Positions 1-7,900 of a DNA stretch of 64,000 bases are shown one piece after another. Source of the stretch: Struthio camelus (lineage: Eukaryota; Chordata; Aves; Struthioniformes; Struthionidae); contig NW_027182577.1 of the NCBI RefSeq assembly GCF_040807025.1, forward strand, positions 62,001-126,000. Direction: 5' to 3'. Position numbers and translations under genes: made by a program. Each line of letters starts with the position of its first letter. Within the stretch, counting starts at the first letter, position 1. The notes beneath the pieces are model-generated. The model made no database searches. It was not told the DNA's origin and worked only from the letters and a program-made list of their open reading frames with translations.

Positions 1-225
1 GCTGCTACTTTGGGGCGTAGTTAGGCACGACTTTTACAACGGCTTTTTCAGCCTGCCTTCTGCTGAAAAACCCGCAAAAGAGTGATTGGTGGTGGTGAGG
101 CTGCAGACAAGGGGCAGAAGAGCGGGAGAAGAGCAAAAGCCAACACCCCCCCCCCCCCACCACCCACCCAGAATCCCCACCCAAACAGACAAGACTAATA
201 CTGTTGCCTTTCCACGGCGCCCCAG

Positions 226-1566
226 GAAACAGCCTGCCCTCCCACGCAGAGCTTAGGAAGAGCTGCCCGTGTCTCCCTCTTGCGAGAGAAGCAAAGGCAG
301 GACCAAGCACCGTGGGAGGAACAGCAGGCCGCCCTGGAGAAACACGCCCAGCGTCAGGCCCAGGTACAGGCCGCTGCCTGCCTCCAAGGAGCAGCGCCCA
401 AGCTGGCCCACCCCTTCCTAGGAGGGAGACGGCTGCAGCCAGGTCCCGGAGCCAGAAGGAGCCAGGTGCCGGAGCCAGGGCAGCTGGGGGGGGGGGGTGG
501 GTGGGTTGCCTCCCCACTAGGCAAGCTCTGCCTGCGGTGCCTGCCCTCGAGCCGGAAACTGGCTCTCAGGGGCAGCTGGCTGACGTGCCGGGGGCAGAGC
601 TCCAGGGGCCCAGCTATGGTAGCCCGTTGTAGCAGCTCCTTGTGTAGCCTGAGTCTGGCTTACAAGGACTAGGTGCCTCCCCTGCGAGTGGGCCAGTGCT
701 ATCATCTCCCCCACGCAGCCCTCCATCCTGAAACCATTTCTTCTTCTTTTCCTTGCAAAACAGATCATGCTGCTGGAGAAGCAAGTCCACCTCGAGCAGC
801 GCCGCTACCCAGACACTGACATGCTGGGGAGGCCCCCCCCAAAGTAAGCGTGTGGGGGCGTGCAAGCTCAGAGCCAGGGCCAGGGCCAGTCGACGGGCTG
901 TGACCGACCCCCTCCCCCCCTCCCCCCTCCCCCCCCCCAACCTTGAGGTGCCAGGAGCCCAACTGCCTCAGCTCCGGGGCACATCTTACAACAGCCCCTG
1001 GTTTCCTCTCTTCCAACTTGGGTTTGCAGGGCCTGGGGCCAGAAGGGTCCCGGGAGAGCAGGAGAGGGACTTTGTCACTCCTATTGCAGGCAAGTGTCCC
1101 CGCAAGCAAAGCAGAACATGCAGCTTATGACATCATACAAAGTTCTTCGGGACAGGTGGAAGGAAAGGGTGGAACAAAACCGACAGAGGCTGAAGAAGGA
1201 GGAGGCGGCGCGCCGGTAAATACCTCCCAAGCCAGGCGGGTTGCCCCCTTCCTGCAATGCCCTTCCTGCCATGGCCCTGGGGAAAGAGGGTCTTTTCCAG
1301 CCCCACCTCGGGCTTGGAAGCAGCCTTGGAGCCTGGCCTGGGCTCACACATCCCGCCCACTCCAGCGCGGTGGAGGGGGGGGTGGGCGTGCACCATAAGA
1401 TTTCCAGGCACATCTCAAGTGGCGCCACATCTTCCTCCTGACCCGTGCCCCCCCCCCCCCCCCCCCTCCCCGCAGCGCTTTGGTGATGTGCCGCCTCCGG
1501 AGCAGAGAGCAGCAGGACAGCATGCTGGGCAGTTACCACAGAAATGGCTTTTATCCACGGAAATAA
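226..1566 (+). CDS. CCDC81: CCDC81-like protein, copy 0, 3' part only (exons 9-12)
   Basis: These are the last four coding exons of a copy whose first eight lie left of the window: 226-363, 764-843, 1090-1215 and 1476-1566. They encode residues 333-476 of the protein seen whole in the next copies, a region rich in Glu, Gln, Lys and Arg that is probably coiled coil. Exon 9 has a good branch-point-like CTAAT at 194-198. Each junction is GT-AG, with entry phases 0, 0, 2 and 2. The stop TAA at 1564-1566 sits inside AATAAA. Codon 375 is CGT (Arg). Truncation is due to the window edge only. Confidence 0.85.
487..512 (+). repeat. G-run with TGGG repeats, intron 9
   Basis: A G homopolymer followed by one to three TGGG blocks. 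The form differs between units: units 4, 6 and 7 have a short run with three TGGG, units 1, 2, 3 and 8 a longer run with two, and unit 5 the longest run with one. Being on the coding strand, it could form a G-quadruplex in both DNA and pre-mRNA. Confidence 0.75.
1448..1475 (+). repeat. Variable C tract at the exon 12 acceptor, intron 11
   Basis: The pyrimidine tract just before the exon 12 acceptor is a C run of variable length (19 here; 21, 20, 24, 25 and 19 in units 2, 4, 6, 7 and 8; T-interrupted in units 3 and 5), followed by TCCCCGCAG. Confidence 0.85.
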
Positions 1567-1567
1567 A
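1562..1567 (+). terminator. Poly(A) signal overlapping stop codon, copy 0
   Basis: AATAAA contains the TAA stop (1564-1566). A GT-rich stretch at 1581-1610 lies 14-43 bases downstream, the expected place for a cleavage downstream element. If used, the 3' UTR would be only about 10-25 bases. Confidence 0.75.
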
Positions 1568-1828
1568 CTGCCTTTCCGAGTTGGTGTGAGCCTTTCCTTG
1601 GTGGGGTGTGAAAGTGCAAGGGGCAGCAGGGCAGCTTCCGAGGGGCTGGGAAGCAAGGGGAGTGGGGCAGCCCCTCTCCTGGGCAGCTCTCGCCCGGGCC
1701 ATGCCCTAGCAGGTGACTTTGGGGACTGCCCTGCCAGAGGAGAGGTGAGGGAAAGGTTTTGCGGGGGGAGAGCGTGTGTGACTCAGCCGCCTGAATCCTG
1801 ACAAGCTCTTGCATGGGCACCGAGTCTT

Positions 1829-1860
1829 TGGTGCACCATGTCCCCGCCTGAAACGCGGGG
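1829..1860. repeat. Palindrome plus adjacent short hairpin
   Basis: TGGTGCACCA at 1829-1838 is a perfect 10-base palindrome. It is followed by CCCCGC (1842-1847) and GCGGGG (1855-1860), which can pair around a 7-base loop. The pair is repeated in every unit. No function is assigned. Confidence 0.5.
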
Positions 1861-2139
1861 AGCGCTCTCTCTCCTCCAGGCAGGCCCTGGGGGGGGGTGG
1901 CAGCCGCTCCTTGGCATGGCCCAGAGCCAGCTCCCTCAGTGCGAAGGCTGAATGGACCCAGAGGCTGGCCACGCCCCCCCCAGCCAGACCCGGGCCCCTC
2001 TGGGGCCGAGGTAGGACACGGGAATGCAAGAGCTCCCACCGGCACTCCCGCCAGGCCATTCGCTTCCTCGCCAAGCAGTGGAGTGGCTTGAGGGGAAAGC
2101 AGAGGGGCGGTTACCGCGAGGCTGGCCACGCGTGCGCGG

Positions 2140-2830
2140 GCCAGGGTAGGGCCAAAGAGGCGTTGGCTGCGAGCCCTTGCTGGTGGGCGCAGCAAGGCAG
2201 TAGAGGGGCCGAGATGGCGCTTCTGGTGCGAGTTGTCGAGGGGGCAGGGGGTCAAGGTGGGAAAAGCGTGAAAGGGCAGAGGCACTGCTGTTTGGGGGCT
2301 GGACTCGGCGTGGCTGGGCCGCTGCGGGGCCCAAGAGAACTTGGCTACAAGCACTTCTGGGTGGCGGTGGTGGCAAGGGAGTGGATTGGCCAGGATTGCG
2401 TTGCTTGTGTGAGTCACCCTGTCGGCAGGGTGTCAACTTGGGAGAAGAGCAGCAGCGCAGAGGTGCAGGTGTGGTGGGGCAGCTCTAGGCGTTGCGGGGT
2501 CGGCTGAGGGGCCCAAGAGAGTAGGGCTGCGAACGCCTGTTCATCGCTGCGGCAAGCGAGTAGTAGGGCCCGAATGCCTCTTGTCGTGCAAATGCGGCAG
2601 CAGCAGGCGTGGCGTCAGGTTGGGAAGAGAGGGGTGCGTTTATTGTGTGGTCGGCTAGGCATGCCAGGGCCCTGTTGGGTGGAAGGGGCGTTGGCTGCAA
2701 TCACTTGTTGATGGTAATGGCAAGTGAGTGGTTTGGCCAAAAATCACCTTTGTGATAAGACTTTGCTAGTAGGCACGGTCTCAGTTTGGGAAAAGAGAGG
2801 AATCAGACCAGTGCTCTTCGCGCAGGCTTG
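2140..2830. repeat. Four degenerate ~175 bp subrepeats in the spacer
   Basis: A core resembling GTTGGCTGCGA, followed about 25 bases later by GGCAAGNGAGTGG, starts at 2161, 2339, 2521 and 2689 (spacings 178, 182 and 168). Copies two and three are also preceded by the same GGGGCCCAAGAGA (from 2323 and 2508), and each copy ends with a GGTTGGGAARAGAG-like stretch. A further piece resembling the core lies near 2067-2090 but off the period. The copies are clearly diverged from one another, unlike the 8.35 kb units. The same block recurs in every unit at the coordinates given under each spacer. Confidence 0.7.
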
Positions 2831-3663
2831 GAGGAGGCATTCAAGTTGCAGCGCAGGGCCCTAGACATATATCTCAGCTGTGAGCAGCATTTGGTGCCAA
2901 AGCCCTCTCACCAGCTTCACCTTTCTTGTTGAATCTGCACGTAGGCCTAGTGCCCCTGAGCGGCCTCCTCTGGCATCCCGCCCTACCCATGACCCAGGAG
3001 CCCATCTGAGCTTAGCCCAGGGCCATCAGTGCTAGCCCAGCAACGCGATAGCACTGCCGGTCTCCGGCTCCACCACAGGCATATCCCTCTCAGGCCACGG
3101 GCCCCAAGGATTACTCCGGGCTGCAGCATTGGTTGGCTGCCTCTGTGTCCTGTGCTCTGGCACCTGCGCTTTAGACCTGGCTCTTCCTCTGCTCAGGGGC
3201 AAACCACAGAGCTGCTTCACAGCCGCTAGAGCTTGCCAGAGCTTGCCAGGAAAAGCACCTTTTGAACTGGTGCTAGGGAAAGGCCTCTGTAAGAGCCAGG
3301 CCCAGAGTGCAGCCACCCCTCCAGCTTCCCTGCCTCTCCATTTCTTGAAACCCCCCCCCCCTCCCCTTTTCTGACACCAAGCTTCTCAGCACACGCCCAC
3401 GCGCTGCACTGCTGCTTTCCTGCCTCCAGTGGGGAGCCTCGAAGGCGAGGTGGCAAGAACTGCATGTTGACTCTTTCCACAGTTGGTAAGACCAACTTCG
3501 AGCTGTGTCTTGTAGGGCCAGGCTTTTCTGCTAGTCGCCGAGGGGCAAGGACCACCTGCCTCCCAGTCATGTACGTGTCCTGTGCCCCTGGGAATCGCAC
3601 CGGCACGACCAATCCAAGGCCAGGCGGGAGGATGCAGGGGTGTCACGCACGCCTGCAAGCATT

Positions 3664-3729
3664 CGTTAGAGAGCCTTGTAAGAAAGGCACTCGGACGCCG
3701 TACGCTACGGATTAAAATGCTCTCTAACG
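3664..3729. repeat. Nested inverted repeat in the spacer
   Basis: CGTTAGAGAGC (3664-3674) and its exact reverse complement (3719-3729) enclose 44 bases. That loop contains a second perfect hairpin, CCGTA (3698-3702) and TACGG (3706-3710), around a 3-base loop. The copies in other units are at 12011, 20359, 28709, 37058, 45410, 53764 and 62113. It could be a remnant of a very small terminal-inverted-repeat element, a structured RNA or a cruciform site; no target-site duplication was evident. Confidence 0.6.
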
Positions 3730-4908
3730 GAGGTGCCATGAGAAGGAAAAAGGGGAAAGCGTAGAAATCCTACATCTCTTTGGATGCTGGGAACCTTGAG
3801 CTGTTCAGCACTGGACGCGGCGCAGAACGCCTCTGTGCCGAGTTGCACTGGTATTGCCGTCTTTAGTGCTAAGGAAATCCTGCAGAAACGCTGTTCTTCA
3901 TTTCTGCTGGCGAGCAAAGGGCTATTTACATGAAAACATGCAGCTTCACGTCAAGAAAAGGACAAGGCCACGCTGGTGGCATCCTGGCCAGGTGCCAAAT
4001 GGGTGCTGCCTACAGCCTCCTCTGGGAGCGTTAATCGCCTAAGTTTACCCTGCGGCCAAGCGATGTGTGCAGCACAGCCGGAGCCAGGAAGGCTGCGTGT
4101 GTCAGGGCTCAGCATGAGCCAGTAGTGGCCTGGGGGCGCTGGGGAGCCCGGGGAGACGCCAGGGCTGTCAGGGCAGGGGCCTCGCCCTCCAGGGCCCATC
4201 CCACCCGCCCCAAGCCGGGGAGAAGGGCAGGTCGGGGCTTGGCAGGGGGGGGGCAGCCCTGAGCCCAGGCCATTCAGGCACCTCCATGGTGAGGGGGGCC
4301 AGGCCAAGGCTAGGCCGCACAGTCAGCGCGCAGGTCGGGCTCCGGCTCGGCAGGGCCCGTGGCCCGGGAGGGGCACAGCCTTGGCGGAGCTGGGGAGCGC
4401 CACTGCTACGCCGTCGCTGGGACAGGGACTGATGGCCCCGAGCTGAGCTGAACCGGGGTCCCGCTTCCAGTTTTGGAAGAGAAGTGGGGGGAAGGGAACG
4501 TGCTTCCCGGGGAAAGAGGGCCAATCTCTCTGCTCCTTCCCTGGCTGTGGCATCTCTGTGCTGGTGACCTAATGAGCCCCCAGAGATGACACAGGCTGAG
4601 GTCACAGTGGGACGCGCTGCATCACAGAGAGGGGCTCCTCTGTCCCGTGGTGGTGTCCGTCCGCACTTCCCTGCGAAGGCCCGGGCGCTGGCCTGGTGCT
4701 GCTCGCTGTGCTCCCCACTGCTGCTCTTTGGAGCCGCTCTGCAGCAAGCAGAGGGGACAGGCGGCAGCAGGGCCACGCCGGGGGCCCCTCTCCGTCGGGC
4801 AGAGGAGCAGGGGCGCCTTGGACAGGAAGGAGTGTGGGGCGAGGAGACGACAAGAGCGTCCTTTTCCCCTGGCTGGAGAGGCGAGCTGAGGGCAAGGGGA
4901 CAAGCGAG

Positions 4909-7900
4909 ATGGAGGGCTGCTGGACCGAGACCATCAGCCCGGAGCAGAGGTCCTTGTTCCCAACGCTCCTGCAGCTCTGCACGGAGGGTAAGGGCTTGGG
5001 GAGCTGCTTCCCGAGGTGCCGCGGCGACTGTTGTCTGTCAGAATAGCTGTGGACCCTGGGCTGTGGGGGTGGCTGCACAGGGCTGGGGGGGGCTGTCACG
5101 AGAGCCGGGCCTGGGAGGAAAAGGGTCCTGTGTGCCAGAGGGCTGGGGTAGGGTGTCCTGCAGCTCCTGTGGGGTTCTCGAGTGCCTGCCAGAAATGCCC
5201 CCGCTGGGCTCGGAGTAAGGCCGGCAGTCTGCAATCGGGAAAAAGCCCGGCTCCGCAGCCAGGACAATGGCTTCTGGGAGGGTTTGTGTAGGCCTGCATC
5301 TGTCACCGCCGGGGTTAGGAGCTTGCTTGGGGAGAGGTTGTGAGCTGCTTGGCCCGGGGCCTGACGTGTCCTTCCCTTGCTTTCCAGAGATTGTCGCAAT
5401 TTGGGACGCTGTGTCCAATTACATCCTGGAACAGCTGATGCGGGACAAGGTGGGCTGGTGTCCTGGTCGCCCCAGCTCTGGAGGGTTTCAGCTGCCTGGA
5501 GAGCCCTGGGTGCCCGGGAGCAAGCCTTCCCCCAGCGCCACGGCAGCACACCACAAGCAGCCCGTGTGCTGCAGAGCAGCTTTCTGGCCAGCCAGGAGAG
5601 AAACCACGTGCACCTCTAGCGTGAGAAAGCGTTTGGCACGTCCCTGGGCTTCTCTCTTCCCTGTGGCCCCAGAGGAAAGACCAAGCAGAGAGACGGGGCG
5701 GCTGTGCCAGGGCTGTTGGAAACCCCTGGAATCTTCTCTAGCCGAGGGACGTTAGCGAACACTTCAGGGAGGGCGAGGACACAATCCGGGCAATGTGGCT
5801 CTTCTCTAAAGGCTTCCAAAGGCTTTTTTTTTTTTTTTTTTTTTTTTTTCCAAAGGCTTCCATTTGTATGTCAGGAGTGGGCAGGGCACAGAGCAGCGTT
5901 CCCACGCTCTGGCAAACATCACGGTTTTTTGGTTTTTTTTTTCCACCACCAGAAGACTTACCGGTGGGCCTTTTTGTCTTTGCTGCGTGCAGGGTGTCCT
6001 GGTAGCGGGGCTCGGGACCTTCTGCACGGTCCGAGAGCCACTGCACCTCGGCAAAGATGACGTGCGGATGGTTCGAAGGCCTCTTTTCCAGCTGGGCATG
6101 GACATGGTCTGGCTGCAGGGGCTCCAGCGCCCCAAAGGGACTCTCCCTGGTGAGACGGCAGTGGCCACCCTCTGCTTCCCCTTGCCACATCACGTACGGG
6201 GCGGGTTGGGTGCTCCCTGCTCTTTGGAAGGGGCAGGGAGAAGTAGGGATGTCCAGCTTCACCCGCTCCCCCCCACCCCCCAACACACTGCCCCCCGCCC
6301 CCCCCCCCCTCCCCGAGAGCTCTTTCTGAAAAGGACTTTTTCTGTAGTATTTTGTGCTACAGAATTTTGTGCACACAGTCGGGCTCTCTCCTTTGAACTG
6401 CCCTAGCACCTGACTCCACGCCACTCACATTTCTTGATGGCCCAACAATGCAAAGCTGGCCTGCGGTGGCAGTGACGTTGTTCCTCCTCTGTGTAGACGA
6501 CATCAAGATCAAGCCGCTGAACTACCGGCGGTTGTCCCTGGCCACCTCCTTCTCGAGGCACGTGGTGGAAGACTGTGTGGCGGAGACCATCCGCTTGTTC
6601 TCTTCCCACGTGAGGAACAAAGAGAACGTCGCCTTTGCCTTCAGAGACATCGGTGTTCTGACCCGCCAAAAAGACAGCATGCACATGAGGTTTTATGCCC
6701 ACTGCACCCAGCGGCTGGAGGGCACTGCAAGCCTGACTGCGGCCCTCTGCAGTGTAAGTTGCTCAGGTTTTCCAGGCTACTTTGATTTCTCTGGGAATCC
6801 TGAATGGTCTGCTGCCTTTGGGAGCAAGGAGAGAACTGCCTTGGAAGCCTCCCAATGGGTCTGTGTTACATTGCAGAGACTGCGTACGACAGATCTGTCC
6901 GTCTCCGGCAGACGTGCTGCTCTGGGGACCCGGTCGAGCCCCGTCCACGTGTTCCCGAGGTGAGCGTGTTTCCTTTGCAGCCCTCGGCCAACGGAGCAGG
7001 CAGCTTCCCAGCTGCTGCTCGGGACCGGGCCCCGCCAGGGCGCGACACTCACCATCGAGTTGGGAATAACTCGCACGGCGATCGGTTCCCGCTTCACTAA
7101 TGCTCAGCTTGGGCTACACGTGTCTTTGCCTGGAGTGACCGGGAATCGTGACCGCCTTTCTCGTGGCCAGCCTGCCGTCCTTCCCATCAGAGAGAAGGGA
7201 CTGCACACAGAGAGGCATTTAGGCTACGCCTTCTGTCTTTTGGGGGAAGAGTGCCAAAAAAAAGCCCCCAAAGAGCTGTGCACGGACACAAAGGAGGTGG
7301 GACGCGAGCAGGTCTCAAAGGGCAGTGAGGAGGATCAGTGTTCGCAAGCTGCAAAGGGGAGACGGTGCCCTTTCTTCAAAGCTGGGTTGTCTTTTGCTTT
7401 CCAGGTTTCAGCTCACTGTGGAAAGCAGCCCGGAGGCCAAGGCTGCCCCCGCCGGCTCCCCACAGGAGAAGGAGCTGGAAGAAGAGCTCGGGGCTGTCAG
7501 GAGCAGCAAAGGTAAGGGAAACGCTCCCTCCTGAGCCGGTTGGGTCCCTGTCCCACGCTGGGTGACAGCAGCCAGGTTAAGATGTGCCCTCCCCCCCCGT
7601 CCCCTTCCCCGTCCCGTCCTGTCCCCCGTCCCCGTCCCCCCGGCAAGGGGCTGCTCTGAAGAGCTTCCTTGTGCCCTACTTACAGAGCAGCGTCCTGGCA
7701 AGCTGCTGCAGCACCGGGAGGAGCTTTCTCTCCCCACGCTGCCAAACTGCGGGGCAGGCACGAGGGGGCAAGGCGCGGAGAGGAAGCCTCCTGCCAGGTG
7801 AGACCCTTGGGGGAAGGGCTGAGGGGGACACTAGTACCTGCGCAGGGGAGACATCCCCTTTGGCCATGCCGGCCCGGCCCGAGGGACTCGAAAAGGCTCC

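Larger units (their letters stand above)
1567..4908. other. Intergenic spacer, unit 1
   Basis: No supportable second gene, LINE or other mobile element is seen. The left part (about 1800-2830) is GC- and CpG-rich and holds two small palindromes and four degenerate ~175 bp subrepeats. The middle holds an AGAGCTTGCC tandem duplication (about 3229-3248), a CCAAT box at 3609-3613 and the nested inverted repeat at 3664-3729. The right part (about 4060-4908) is GC-rich up to the ATG and presumably contains the promoter and 5' UTR of the next copy, but no TATA box or clear start site could be fixed. Confidence 0.8.

Noticed and set aside
1551-2417. Minus-strand ORF of 288 codons and overlapping minus-strand ORFs at 1706-2074 and 1936-2436
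   Set aside because: GC-rich DNA with few AT-rich stop codons gives long chance ORFs. Several frames are open at once here and none shows a domain.
1809-2507. Plus-strand ORF of 232 codons in the spacer
   Set aside because: It runs across the degenerate subrepeats and the G-rich tract, shares its region with open frames on the other strand and has no protein-like features.
2866-2872. TATA-like CATATAT in the spacer
   Set aside because: It lies about 2 kb upstream of the ATG with no supporting initiator or donor site found, so calling it a promoter would be a guess.
3229-3248. Tandem doubling of AGAGCTTGCC
   Set aside because: It is only two copies of a 10-base word, too short to be more than a chance or slippage event.
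4602-5549. Long minus-strand ORF (315 codons) present in every unit
   Set aside because: It overlaps exons 1 and 2 in antisense, has a low-complexity Pro/Ser/Leu/Arg-rich composition and no recognisable domain. Identity between units is explained by array homogenisation, not selection.
6066-6080. GGTTCGAAGG, resembling a tRNA B box
   Set aside because: It is inside coding exon 3 and there is no A box or cloverleaf around it.
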